From NCBI GenBank assembly GCA_963850765.1, contig CAWKMN010000003.1, forward strand, positions 1,426,001 to 1,490,000: 64,000 nt of DNA. The letters run 5' to 3'. The notes below the pieces were generated by a model. The model searched no databases. It saw only the letters and a program-made list of their open reading frames with translations, and had not been told where the DNA came from. The translations under genes were made by a program, and so were the position numbers. Shown here one piece after another: positions 9,517 to 17,972 of the stretch (positions within the stretch are counted from its first letter, which is position 1; each line of letters starts with the position of its first letter). Source of the stretch: CAWKMN01 sp963850765. GTDB taxonomy: Bacteria; Chloroflexota; Anaerolineae; Aggregatilineales; Aggregatilineaceae.

Positions 9517-9576
9517 ACGTTGCGAAGGGTCATCGTCCGCCCTGGTGGGAGCAGTACCCTTTCAGGAGTTTCTGTA

Positions 9577-10905
9577 ATGCCTCGCAAAAGTCGTGTTTTG
9601 ATCATGGGAGCCGCCGGGCGCGACTTCCACAACTTCAATACGGTATATCGTGACAACGATGCCTATGACGTGGTGGCCTTCACCGCCACCCAAATCCCGG
9701 ACATCGGGGGACGCAACTATCCCCCCGAACTGGCCGGGAACCTCTACCCGAAGGGCATTCCGATATACGAAGAAAAAGAACTCAACCGGCTGATTCAAGA
9801 GTTCGACGTGGATGAGGTGGTCTTCGCCTACTCGGATGTGGCCCACGAGTACGTGATGCACACGGCCAGCCAGGTTCTCGCCGCCGGCCCCGACTTCCGC
9901 CTGATCGGTCCCAAGCAGACGATGCTCAAGAGCACCAGGCCGGTCGTCGGGATCGGTGCGGTGCGCACCGGCTCCGGCAAGAGCCAGACGACGCGTGCCG
10001 TCAGCCTCGCCCTGCGCGAACTGGGCTACCGGGTCGCTGTGGTGCGCCACCCCATGCCCTACGGCGATCTGGCGCAGCAGGCCGTCCAGCGCTTCGAGAC
10101 CTATGACGATCTGGACCGGCACGACGTGACCATCGAAGAGCGTGAAGAATACGAGCCGCACCTGGATAACGGCGTGGTCGTCTTCGCCGGGGTGGATTAC
10201 GAGCGTATTCTGCGCGAAGTCGAAAAAGAAGCCGATATTGTGCTGTGGGACGGCGGCAATAACGACCTGCCGTTTTATGCCCCGGATCTGTACTTTGTGG
10301 TAGCAGACCCGCTCCGGCCCGGCCACGAGCGGTCGTACCATCCCGGCGAGGCCAACCTTCGCATGGCCGATGTCGTGGTGATCAACAAGATGGACTCTGC
10401 GTCGGCAGAGAGCATTCAGAAGGTGCGCGAAAGCATCCGCACGCTGAACCCCGGCGCGACGGTCATCGACGCGGCGTCCCCCACGTTTGTGAAAGACGGC
10501 GACGCGATCCGTGGCAAAAAAGTGCTGGTGATCGAGGACGGTCCCACCCTGACGCACGGTGAAATGAACTACGGCGCGGGGGTTGTGGCGGCGCACAAGT
10601 TCGGCGCGGCGGAGCTGATCGATCCGCGCCCCTACGCGGTGCGCAGCATCACCGCCACGTTTGAGAAATATCCCAAGACCGGCACGCTGCTGCCGGCGAT
10701 GGGCTATGGCGACGCGCAGCGGGCCGATCTTGAAGAGACGATTCGCAACACGCCCGCCGATCTGGTGGTGGTGGCGACACCCATCGACCTGACGCGCGTG
10801 ATCAAGCTGGACAAACCCTTCCGGCGCGTCCAGTACGAGCTGCAAGAGTTAGGTAATCCCACGGTGGCGGATCTGCTCCGCGAGAAGTTCGGTCCAAAAC
10901 CATAA
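9577..10905 (+). CDS. Cyclic 2,3-diphosphoglycerate synthase-like P-loop GTPase
   Basis: A 442-residue cytoplasmic protein annotated in databases as cyclic 2,3-diphosphoglycerate synthase-like. The N-terminal Rossmann-like part (MGAAGRDFHNFN) is followed by a P-loop GAVRTGSGKS (127-136) and a GTPase-like NKMD (after VVVI). Genuine cDPG synthesis is known from thermophilic archaea; in bacteria the role of these homologues is not settled, so the name is homology only. The ATG at 9577 follows CAGGAG by 8 nt and is chosen over an in-frame TTG 19 codons upstream. A terminator follows. Confidence 0.82.
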   Translation: MPRKSRVLIMGAAGRDFHNFNTVYRDNDAYDVVAFTATQIPDIGGRNYPPELAGNLYPKGIPIYEEKELNRLIQEFDVDEVVFAYSDVAHEYVMHTASQVLAAGPDFRLIGPKQTMLKSTRPVVGIGAVRTGSGKSQTTRAVSLALRELGYRVAVVRHPMPYGDLAQQAVQRFETYDDLDRHDVTIEEREEYEPHLDNGVVVFAGVDYERILREVEKEADIVLWDGGNNDLPFYAPDLYFVVADPLRPGHERSYHPGEANLRMADVVVINKMDSASAESIQKVRESIRTLNPGATVIDAASPTFVKDGDAIRGKKVLVIEDGPTLTHGEMNYGAGVVAAHKFGAAELIDPRPYAVRSITATFEKYPKTGTLLPAMGYGDAQRADLEETIRNTPADLVVVATPIDLTRVIKLDKPFRRVQYELQELGNPTVADLLREKFGPKP

Positions 10906-10926
10906 AGATCGCAGAGGATCATTGGA

Positions 10927-10956
10927 GGAGCGCGTCAGAACTGGCGCGCTCCTTTT
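10927..10956 (+). terminator. Rho-independent terminator
   Basis: GGAGCGCG, 10-nt loop, CGCGCTCC, then TTTT. It closes the Asp23-to-GTPase transcript and lies inside the longest reading of the next gene, which argues for the later start of that gene. Confidence 0.75.
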
Positions 10957-10972
10957 GGCACAGGAGTTGGTG

Positions 10973-11908
10973 ATGGGCGATCCCCCGCTTGCTCCGGTTC
11001 CTCGCTGGCGCACCCGGCGCTACTGGCGGCGGCTGGTGACGTTGACCGCTGTGGCCGTGCTGCTCACGGTGATCGGCGTACCGGCGGGCGCGGCGTTCAT
11101 CACCACCTATGCACTGCTGAATCCACCCTGCGGCGAAAGCGGCCAGACTCCTGGCGATTATGGTTATGTCTGGGAGGATGTCACGCTGAAGGCGCGGGCG
11201 GGCGGGAGCTTCCGCGCCTACTTCATCCCCGGCACCAACGGCGCAGCGATCATCATCCCGCCCCCATATGGCGGTGGGCGCGGGAACCGGCTGCACGAAG
11301 GGGATGTATTGGCGCGGCATGGCTACGCGGTGTTCGCTTTCGAGTCGCGGCGCTGCGCGAACATGGGATCGCTCAGTCTGGGCTATAAGGAGACGGACGA
11401 GGTCAAAGACGCGCTCGACTATCTGCGCTCACGAGGAGATGTGAACCCGGAGCGGATTGGCGTGCTCGGCTTTTCGTCCGCCGGGGCGACAGCCGTCATG
11501 GCGGGAGCACGCTTTCCCGAAATCCGCGCGGTGATCGCGGAAGGCGGCTACGGCGATTTTGCCGAGGGTGCGGTTGGGCTAAGTACGGGGGATGGGTCGC
11601 CGCTCGAAATGATATACAAATGGTCGCTGGCCGCCAGCTACCGGGTGATCACGGGCATATCCATTGACCGGCTGAGTCCCCAGGATATGATCGGGGACAT
11701 CGCGCCGCGCCCGGTGCTCCTGATCTATGGCAGCCGGGAACGCAGTCTGTCCGGCGCAACCAATCAGCTTGCCGCCGCCGGGGAAAATTCGGGCCTGTGG
11801 GTGGTTGAGGGCGCGCAACACGGCAACTATCTGGCCGTCGCGCCACAGGAATACGAACGGCGCGTGATCGCACTTTTTGACAACGCCCTGTTGGGTGGTG
11901 AAGATTAG
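10973..11908 (+). CDS. Membrane-anchored alpha/beta hydrolase
   Basis: A serine hydrolase of the dienelactone hydrolase/prolyl-oligopeptidase-like fold, held in the membrane by an N-terminal helix (about residues 20-45) after a basic Arg-rich stretch, with the catalytic domain probably outside. The nucleophile elbow is GFSSAG (Ser168). A late LLIYGSRERS strand-turn and a C-terminal His in GAQHGNY complete a likely triad, although the acid residue is less certain. The ATG at 10973 has CAGGAG upstream and follows a terminator; starting at 10922 would place that terminator in the coding region. Substrate unknown. Confidence 0.8.
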   Translation: MGDPPLAPVPRWRTRRYWRRLVTLTAVAVLLTVIGVPAGAAFITTYALLNPPCGESGQTPGDYGYVWEDVTLKARAGGSFRAYFIPGTNGAAIIIPPPYGGGRGNRLHEGDVLARHGYAVFAFESRRCANMGSLSLGYKETDEVKDALDYLRSRGDVNPERIGVLGFSSAGATAVMAGARFPEIRAVIAEGGYGDFAEGAVGLSTGDGSPLEMIYKWSLAASYRVITGISIDRLSPQDMIGDIAPRPVLLIYGSRERSLSGATNQLAAAGENSGLWVVEGAQHGNYLAVAPQEYERRVIALFDNALLGGED

Positions 11909-11912
11909 AGAA

Positions 11913-12020
11913 AGTTATTGGTGATTAGTTATTGGTTCTTGGTTTTTGGTACGAGGTCTCCTTCCTCAAGCGCTCTAACCAATCACTAAAAACCAACAAC
12001 CGAAAACTAAAAACTGATCA
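11913..12020. repeat. Heptamer-phased inverted repeat element H3
   Basis: Six left heptamers from 11913 (AGTTATT, GGTGATT, AGTTATT...) and six inverted right heptamers 11979-12020 (CCAATCA, CTAAAAA, CCAACAA...). This is a compact copy with about 24 bp between the arms, sitting between the hydrolase stop and the asparaginase start. Confidence 0.7.
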
Positions 12021-12035
12021 CTGTTTTGGGAGTGT

Positions 12036-12956
12036 GTGCATTTGAAACCAAGAATCATGGTTCACGGCGGGGCCTGGCGTATCGCGGAAGACACCCACGA
12101 CGATCATATCCGCGGGACGCGGGCGGCGGCAGAAGCCGGCTGGCGTATCCTGGCGGCGGGCGGATCCGCGCTGGATGCTGTCGAGCAGGCGGTGAGCGTG
12201 ATGGAAGATGATCCTACCTTCGACGCGGGGGTGGGCAGTGTGCTCAACCGCGCGGGCGGCATCGAGATGGACGCGATCATCATGGATGGAAAGAGTCTGG
12301 CACTGGGAGCCGTCGCCGCCGTGCGCGGCATTACCAACCCGGTTCGGCTGGCACGCCTGATCGCGGAAGATACCGATCACTGCTTCCTGGTGGGCGAGGG
12401 AGCGCGGCGCTTTGCCGAGCTTAAAGGGATGCGCCTGTGCGCCGAAGCCGAGCTGACCGTTCCACGTGAGATCAACCGCTTCCGTGAGCTTCAGCAGAAG
12501 CCCGATTACCAGTTGTCCGAAGGCTTTACGCCTGACAACACCGATCCCAAGGACACCGTCGGCGCGGTTGCCATCGATGCTGAGGGCAACGTCGCGGCGG
12601 CGACTTCAACCGGCGGCGCGGCGTACAAGCTGCCGGGGCGCGTGGGTGACTCCCCGCTGGTCGGGTCGGGCGCGTATGCGGACAATCTGACGGGTGCGGC
12701 CTCGGCTACCGGGCACGGCGAGAGTATCATGCGGGTAGCGCTGGCAAAAACCGCGACGGATGCGATCGCGCGCGGGATGAGTGCCCAGCAAGCCGCCGAT
12801 TTTGCGATCAAGCTCATGTTCGACCGGGTGGGTGGCTACGGCGGCCTCATCCTGGTAGACTACCGGGGTGAGATCGCTTTTTCGTACAACTCGCCGCACA
12901 TGGCAGCCGCCTGGGTGGACGAGAACGGGCAGATCTGCGCGCGCATCAAAGCATGA
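12036..12956 (+). CDS. Isoaspartyl peptidase / plant-type L-asparaginase
   Basis: An Ntn-hydrolase that cleaves isoaspartyl dipeptides and asparagine after self-processing into two chains. The 306-residue precursor has the usual length. HGGAW is at the N-terminus; FDAGVGSVLN and the GAVAAVRGI segment are family features. The autocatalytic Thr is in DTVGAVAID (Thr174), and GDSPLVGSG plus GHGE supply the substrate site. The likely start is GTG at 12036 after GGGAG; a TTG two codons later is an alternative. The promoter must lie within or next to repeat H3. Confidence 0.92.
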   Translation: MHLKPRIMVHGGAWRIAEDTHDDHIRGTRAAAEAGWRILAAGGSALDAVEQAVSVMEDDPTFDAGVGSVLNRAGGIEMDAIIMDGKSLALGAVAAVRGITNPVRLARLIAEDTDHCFLVGEGARRFAELKGMRLCAEAELTVPREINRFRELQQKPDYQLSEGFTPDNTDPKDTVGAVAIDAEGNVAAATSTGGAAYKLPGRVGDSPLVGSGAYADNLTGAASATGHGESIMRVALAKTATDAIARGMSAQQAADFAIKLMFDRVGGYGGLILVDYRGEIAFSYNSPHMAAAWVDENGQICARIKA

Positions 12957-13008
12957 CGATTCATGGCGCGTGACACGGGCGTGATACGCTAACGAAACGG
13001 TTCAGCAC

Positions 13009-13857
13009 ATGAGACGACGCGCTCTAATTCTGATCATTGTTGGCATGATGGTCGGGTCGGGCTGTGGTGCGCTGCGCGATGCCCCGCCGACCGTCACCCC
13101 GATTTTTATCACGGCGACACCACTTCCTCCGGTGGTCCCGATCGTGGCGACCGAAACGCGCGCCGCCACGCCGGTTGTTTCCTCGACGGATGTGAATCTG
13201 CTGCCGACGCGGGCCACGACTCGCACCGCCACGCCGACGACCGCGCCGCCTATCACCCCGACGCCGACCTTCACGCCCACCACTACCGATACCCCCGCCA
13301 GCCCTGGCTCGTTTGAGGCGTTCGCGCCGGTGGGCGGAGTCGGCAGCGGGGCGGCGGGTGCGACCGGCTGCGGCAGCCTACCCCCGGGCATCTTCGGCAC
13401 GATCTACCAGAGCGATCCGAATATCGGCGCGGCATTGGGCTGTCCCCTGGCCCCCAATCCGAGCAGTGTCGGCAGCGCCTACCAGCCGTTTCAGAACGGC
13501 CTCATGTTCTGGGTATCGTCGTTGGGCGCGCAGCCCCAGGCCGCGATCTATGCGCTGTACAATAACGGCACTTACCAGCGTTTTAACGATACCTTCCAGG
13601 ACGGTGTGGATCCGAACAGCGGGGGCGCATCACCGCCGCCGGGCGTATTGGAGCCGGTGCGCGGCTTCGGCAAGGTGTGGCGCGAGCAGTCGTCGGTGCG
13701 CGATGGATTAGGCTGGGCGACCTCGGGCGAAAGCGGCGGATCGGCCCAGGTTCTGACGTTTGAGCGGGGCGAGATGGTCAGTATCTCGCAGGCCGGGCAG
13801 ACGTATCTGCTCATCAGCGGTGCGCCGGGCACCTGGACGGCGCGCTCCGGCTCGTGA
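13009..13857 (+). CDS. Lipoprotein with Thr/Pro linker and LGCPL-type domain (copy 1)
   Basis: No named function. The N-terminus is a lipoprotein signal (MRRRALILIIVGMMVGSGC, lipobox VGSGC), followed by a 70-residue Thr/Pro-rich low-complexity linker that would span the outer cell layer. The folded C-terminal part (about 115-283) starts at LGCPL, then QPFQNGLMFW, IYALYNNG, PPPGVLEPVRGFGKVW, DGLGWAT and TFERGEM. This order resembles LGFP-like repeats found in wall-associated proteins. A paralogue with the same order of motifs is at 49707-50601. Probably surface-attached. Confidence 0.72.
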   Translation: MRRRALILIIVGMMVGSGCGALRDAPPTVTPIFITATPLPPVVPIVATETRAATPVVSSTDVNLLPTRATTRTATPTTAPPITPTPTFTPTTTDTPASPGSFEAFAPVGGVGSGAAGATGCGSLPPGIFGTIYQSDPNIGAALGCPLAPNPSSVGSAYQPFQNGLMFWVSSLGAQPQAAIYALYNNGTYQRFNDTFQDGVDPNSGGASPPPGVLEPVRGFGKVWREQSSVRDGLGWATSGESGGSAQVLTFERGEMVSISQAGQTYLLISGAPGTWTARSGS

Positions 13858-13866
13858 AACCAACAC

Positions 13867-13894
13867 AAAAACCAGCACTGTGGCTGGTTTTTTT
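13867..13894. terminator. Bidirectional rho-independent terminator
   Basis: AAAAACCAGC, loop ACTGTG, GCTGGTTTTT. The 10-bp stem is identical to that of the terminator at 31849-31874. Confidence 0.75.
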
Positions 13895-13965
13895 ATCGCT
13901 CGCCATAATCATGAGAAGTGAAGAGCTAATCCGTGACTGAATAAATCGCGCTCAGGAGGAAGAAC

Positions 13966-15975
13966 ATGAAGAAGCTATTCGCCCCATGTTTAGCCCTGGT
14001 TGTGATGTTCACCCTATTGGGGACGGCCGCGGCCCAGGATGGCAGCGACACCCCACCTCCCGCCGAGATCGTCAACGACGAAGGCGGCCCCGTTTCGATC
14101 CAGGGGGAATATGCGTATTCCGACCCCGAACTCCCTGACTACGGTACGGAGCCCCTTATTTTTCTGGGCGACGTCTCCAACCTGTTTGTCGAAGGCGGCT
14201 TCGATTTCAGCACCGAATATCTGAACCTGGATTCGCCGCAGATTTTGGGAACGAACACATCGGATATTCGTGAAGGTCCGCTGACCTACGAGATCCGGCT
14301 GCCGATTGATCCCGGCGGCGTACTGGACGATGTCGATCAGGACAGACAGGCCGAGCCGGGCGTTATGGTCTATACGGTCAATTTTGCCTTTAATGGGATC
14401 GGTGATCCGTCGATAGACAGCCGTGAGTTCATTTACTACAGCTCGGTCACGTCGAGCCAGGATTTTGCCACCCAATACCAGATCAACGGCGGCACGTTCG
14501 TGGTGTACGCACCTGAAGAGGACCAGGGTTTCCCCTCGGGTTTTGGTGAGGACGGCAAACTCTTTACGCCCGACGATCCGATTGTGACCATCCCGCAAGG
14601 CTGGACCGTTGTTTACGTGAACAGCGATCCGTTCGTCTTTGATCGATCTCGGATCGGCCGGGTGGACGTGGTCGAGTCGGAAGGCACCGAATTTGTGGAC
14701 TATTCTGCGCTGAGCTATACCGAAGCCTTCGATCAGATGATCGAGATGATGCGAAAAAACTATGCATTTACCGAGCTTAAGGGGATCGACTGGGACGCGC
14801 TGAGCGCGGAATTCCGCCCGCGTTTTGAAGAAGCCGAGCAGAACGACGATGCGATGGCTTATTACCGCGCGTTTCTGGAGTTTACCTGGGCCATCCCCGA
14901 TGGTCATACCGGCAGCAATGCCCTGGATTACCTGTATGATGAATTCATCACGGCCACCGGCGGCGGCTTGGGCATGGCGATCCGAGAGTTGGACGACGGC
15001 CGGGTGCTGGTCACGTATCTGCTGCCCGATGGACCGGCCGCGCAGGCCGGGATCGAGCTTCGCGCCGAAATACTCGACATTAACGGTCAGCCGGTTGGTG
15101 ATGCTATCACTGAGGCAGTCGTCTGGTCGGGGCCATTCAGCACCGAGCACCTCAAGCGCTTGCAGCAGCTTCGTTACGTGCTGCGCTTCCCGGTAGACAC
15201 TGCCGTGGAAATCACCTATCAGAATCCCGGCGATGCCAAGCCGGCGACGGTCACGCTGACCGCCATCGCAGAGCGCGCCAGCTTAAGCGTATCGTCTCTT
15301 TACTACGGCCTCACCGGATTTGAACTCCCCCTCGAATTTTCGGTGCTGGACAGCGGCTATGGGTACATCAAAATTTACTCGTTCAACGATGACAACCTGT
15401 TGACCCTGCTCCTCTGGCAGCGCGCCATCCGTGCCTTCAACGATGCCGGGATTCCGGGAATCGTCCTGGACATGCGGCAGAACGGTGGGGGCTCGCCCGA
15501 CATCGGTAATGTGATGTTGGGCTACTTCTTCGACGAAGAAACCTACACTGGGACATCGGCTTTCTACTATGAAGACGTGGATCGCTTTGAAATCGATCCG
15601 CTCTACGCCCAAACCATTTTCCCGGCTGCCGAAGCGGATCGCTACCACGGAAATATCGCCGTGCTGGTTGGCCCCGGCTGCGCGAGCATGTGCGAATTCT
15701 TCAGCTATGCGCTGACTCTGCTGGACAATACGGCGATCATCGGCCACTATCCGACGGCAGGACTGGGCGGCGGAATCGAAACGTTCGCGATGCCGGGGGA
15801 TATATTTGCGCAGTATGCCGTGGCGCGTTCGCTGGGCGCGGACAGTAAAATCCATATCGAAGGTATCGGCGTTGTGCCCACCATTCGTATTCCGGTCACT
15901 GAAGAAAGCCTGTTTGCCGAAGGTGATGTGCTGCTCGATGCCGCCGGTAAATACCTGGATCTAGCTACGAACTAG
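13966..15975 (+). CDS. Secreted S41-family (C-terminal processing-like) peptidase
   Basis: A 669-residue exported serine peptidase. A cleavable signal peptide ends near AAAQD (about residue 24). An N-terminal beta-rich region of about 230 residues precedes a helical part, a degenerate PDZ (GGLGMAIRELDDGRVLV...GPAAQAGI, about 325-375) and the S41 catalytic domain. The nucleophile Ser lies in GPGCASMCEFFSYAL, where two Cys flank the Ser in place of the usual small residues. LDMRQNGGGSPDIG is the conserved strand before it. AGGAGG precedes the ATG. Likely degrades or processes extracellular proteins; it does not look like the canonical CtpA because of the long N-terminal extension. Confidence 0.85.
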   Translation: MKKLFAPCLALVVMFTLLGTAAAQDGSDTPPPAEIVNDEGGPVSIQGEYAYSDPELPDYGTEPLIFLGDVSNLFVEGGFDFSTEYLNLDSPQILGTNTSDIREGPLTYEIRLPIDPGGVLDDVDQDRQAEPGVMVYTVNFAFNGIGDPSIDSREFIYYSSVTSSQDFATQYQINGGTFVVYAPEEDQGFPSGFGEDGKLFTPDDPIVTIPQGWTVVYVNSDPFVFDRSRIGRVDVVESEGTEFVDYSALSYTEAFDQMIEMMRKNYAFTELKGIDWDALSAEFRPRFEEAEQNDDAMAYYRAFLEFTWAIPDGHTGSNALDYLYDEFITATGGGLGMAIRELDDGRVLVTYLLPDGPAAQAGIELRAEILDINGQPVGDAITEAVVWSGPFSTEHLKRLQQLRYVLRFPVDTAVEITYQNPGDAKPATVTLTAIAERASLSVSSLYYGLTGFELPLEFSVLDSGYGYIKIYSFNDDNLLTLLLWQRAIRAFNDAGIPGIVLDMRQNGGGSPDIGNVMLGYFFDEETYTGTSAFYYEDVDRFEIDPLYAQTIFPAAEADRYHGNIAVLVGPGCASMCEFFSYALTLLDNTAIIGHYPTAGLGGGIETFAMPGDIFAQYAVARSLGADSKIHIEGIGVVPTIRIPVTEESLFAEGDVLLDAAGKYLDLATN

Positions 15976-16008
15976 CCGGTCATTCCCTTCATACTTTCCA
16001 AATTCTCT

Positions 16009-16035
16009 GGGAGCGCACGGGCGGCGCTCCCTGTT
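16009..16035 (+). terminator. Hairpin terminator, weak U-tract
   Basis: GGGAGCGC, 7-nt loop, GCGCTCCC, followed by TGTTATT; 34 bp after the S41 peptidase stop. Confidence 0.6.
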
Positions 16036-16083
16036 ATTCTCACGGAAAAACTAAAAGGTCTTACGCCCAGAAGGAGAACTCAC

Positions 16084-16855
16084 ATGATTTTCAACGACCT
16101 CAAGGGCAGGGTGGCCCTGGTTACGGGAGCCAGCCGCCGTCAGGGAATCGGCGCTGCGATCTGCCGCGCGTTCGCTGCCCAGGGAACGGATGTTTTCTTT
16201 TCTGCATGGCGCAGTTACGATCGAGCACAGCCTCATACCCAGGATCCTGACGGCCCCGAACGGCTGGTCGAGGAACTCCGCGCTCAGCACATTCGCGCCG
16301 AATTCCTCGAAATTGATCTCTCCGCGTCCAGACGCCCCAATGATCCTGCTGGATTCGGTCAGGACGTCGTTGGGACACCCGTCGATCCTGGTCAACAACG
16401 CTGCCTACTCCACGCGTGACGGCTACCAGCGCCTTGATGCGGCGACGCTCGATGCTCACTACGCCGTGAATATGCGCGCGATGGCGCTGCTCTCGGTTGA
16501 ATTCGCCCGGCGGCACCCGGCCGGTTCCCCCGGACGGATCATCAATCTGTCATCGGGGCAGAGTGTGGGGCCGATGCCGGGCGAACTGGCCTACGCCGCG
16601 ACCAAGGGCGCGATCGAAGCCTTCACAACCACACTCGCCGCCGAGGTGGCGTCACTCGGCATCACGGTGAACGCGATCGATCCGGGCATCACCGATACCG
16701 GCTGGATCACGCCCGACGTGGAAGCGGCTTTCCTGCCAGGGATGGGCATGGGGCGTTTCGGCCAGCCGGATGACGCGGCGCGGCTCGTCGTGTTCCTGGC
16801 AAGTCAGGCCGGCGGGTGGATCACGGGGCAGACGATCCATTCGCGGGGTGCTTGA
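16084..16855 (+). CDS. Short-chain dehydrogenase/reductase, one frame break
   Basis: A classical SDR with cofactor motif TGASRRQGIG and a NNAA element, Ser in NLSSG and the catalytic YAATKG. It ends with FLASQAGGWITGQTIHSRG, so the total length (about 256) is normal. The first part reads to about 16330 in one frame (…FLEIDLS) and continues as PDAPMILLDSVRTSLG in the next, indicating one indel. AAGGAG precedes the ATG. The TGA stop overlaps the -35 box of the promoter for the ABC transporter genes, so this gene is transcribed separately from, or read into, that operon. Confidence 0.82.
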
Positions 16856-16880
16856 CACCTCTCCTAAACTCTTATATTAT
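16852..16880 (+). promoter_or_regulatory. Near-consensus sigma-70 promoter of the ABC transporter operon
   Basis: TTGACA (16852-16857), 17-bp spacer, TATTAT (16875-16880). It is the best promoter match noticed in the window. The -35 hexamer overlaps the stop codon of the preceding SDR. Confidence 0.8.
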
Positions 16881-16902
16881 GTATCTAGAGACAAACATAA
16901 AA

Positions 16903-16932
16903 CGAACACAAACGAATACATTCGAACATTTA
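16903..16932 (+). promoter_or_regulatory. Three 10-bp direct repeats CGAAYA, putative DeoR-type operator
   Basis: CGAACACAAA, CGAATACATT and CGAACATTTA follow each other at exactly 10 bp, and a degenerate fourth unit precedes them. CGAACA is the inverse of TGTTCG, a half-site known for GlpR-type members of the DeoR family. The repeats lie about 16-46 bp after the expected transcription start, suited to repression by the hybrid DeoR protein encoded at 20339. Confidence 0.55.
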
Positions 16933-17014
16933 GCATGCCAGCTTCGGTCTGTCTGTGCGCGAACGCAGCCTCTCACTCACTCGCAGTTTCTCGCGCTATA
17001 GAAAGGTTTTGGGT

Positions 17015-17968
17015 ATGACCGAACAGAGTATAACGAGCCCTATGGGGCAGACCTCGTTCCGCCGAGAGGTCGTTTTTGAGAACATTCTCGCCTACTTGTT
17101 CCTCGCGCCCGCCCTGATCGTTATTTCCGTCGTCCTGTTTTATCCCATCCTGAGCCTGCTGCGAACCAGTTTTTACAGCCCGCAAACCTTTTACAGCCCG
17201 TCGGAATTCATCGGATTCGACAACTACCGCGCCGTTCTCGACGATGCCATCTTCCCGACGGCCGTCAAGAACACGTTTTACTGGACCTTTGGCGTCACGC
17301 TCGGTCAGGTAATCCTGGGCATGTATTTCGCGCTCATCCTGCACCGGCATTTCCCCGGCCGGTGGCTGGCGCGTATGCTGGTCATCATTCCCTGGGTCCT
17401 GCCGGGAATCGTGGTGGCGGTTACGTGGCGCTTCATGTATCACCAGGATCTCGGCCTGATCAACAACACGCTCGACGCCGTAGGGCTGGATAGCTGGGCA
17501 CGCTCGTGGCTTGGCCGCAAAGAGACGGCGATGCCGGCGGTCATTGTCGTCGGCATCTGGAAAGGCTTTGCGTTTTATACACTGATGTTTTTGGCCGGGA
17601 TGCAAACTATCCCCAACGAGCTGTACAAATCGGCGCGCATTGACGGGGCGGGCGAACGCCAGCAGCTGTTTTCCATCACCCTGCCGCTGCTGCGCCCGGT
17701 CGCCATCACCTCGACCGTGCTGGGCCTGATCTGGACCAGCAACTACTTCGATGCCATCTTTGTGCTTACCCGAGGCGGCCCGGCGCGCTCCACCGAAACG
17801 CTGCCGATGTATGTCTATAACACCGCATTCCAACACTACCGCTTCGAAAAAGGCATGGCGGGGTCCAACATCCTGATGGCGGTGGTGCTGACTATCCTCG
17901 TGCTCTACGGGCTCATGTTGATGCGTGGCAATCCGATCCGGCAGCTGAGCCGCCGGGAAGAGGCATAA
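17015..17968 (+). CDS. Sugar ABC transporter permease (MalF/UgpA type)
   Basis: An integral membrane subunit of a carbohydrate importer of the CUT1 family. Six helices are visible, and the cytoplasmic EAA loop is SARIDGAGERQQLFSITLPLLRP, which docks the ATPase. The C-terminal LTRGGPARSTETLPMYVYNTAF is typical of the first permease of such pairs. The ATG at 17015 (MTEQSITSP) follows AAAGG; a longer frame would begin inside the operator region. The second permease starts 4 bp after the stop. No ATPase gene is present in the operon. Confidence 0.92.
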   Translation: MTEQSITSPMGQTSFRREVVFENILAYLFLAPALIVISVVLFYPILSLLRTSFYSPQTFYSPSEFIGFDNYRAVLDDAIFPTAVKNTFYWTFGVTLGQVILGMYFALILHRHFPGRWLARMLVIIPWVLPGIVVAVTWRFMYHQDLGLINNTLDAVGLDSWARSWLGRKETAMPAVIVVGIWKGFAFYTLMFLAGMQTIPNELYKSARIDGAGERQQLFSITLPLLRPVAITSTVLGLIWTSNYFDAIFVLTRGGPARSTETLPMYVYNTAFQHYRFEKGMAGSNILMAVVLTILVLYGLMLMRGNPIRQLSRREEA

Positions 17969-17972
17969 AACC

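Noticed and set aside
10922..10972. Earlier start of the alpha/beta hydrolase
   Set aside because: It would place a perfect rho-independent terminator in the coding sequence; the ATG at 10973 has a good ribosome site.
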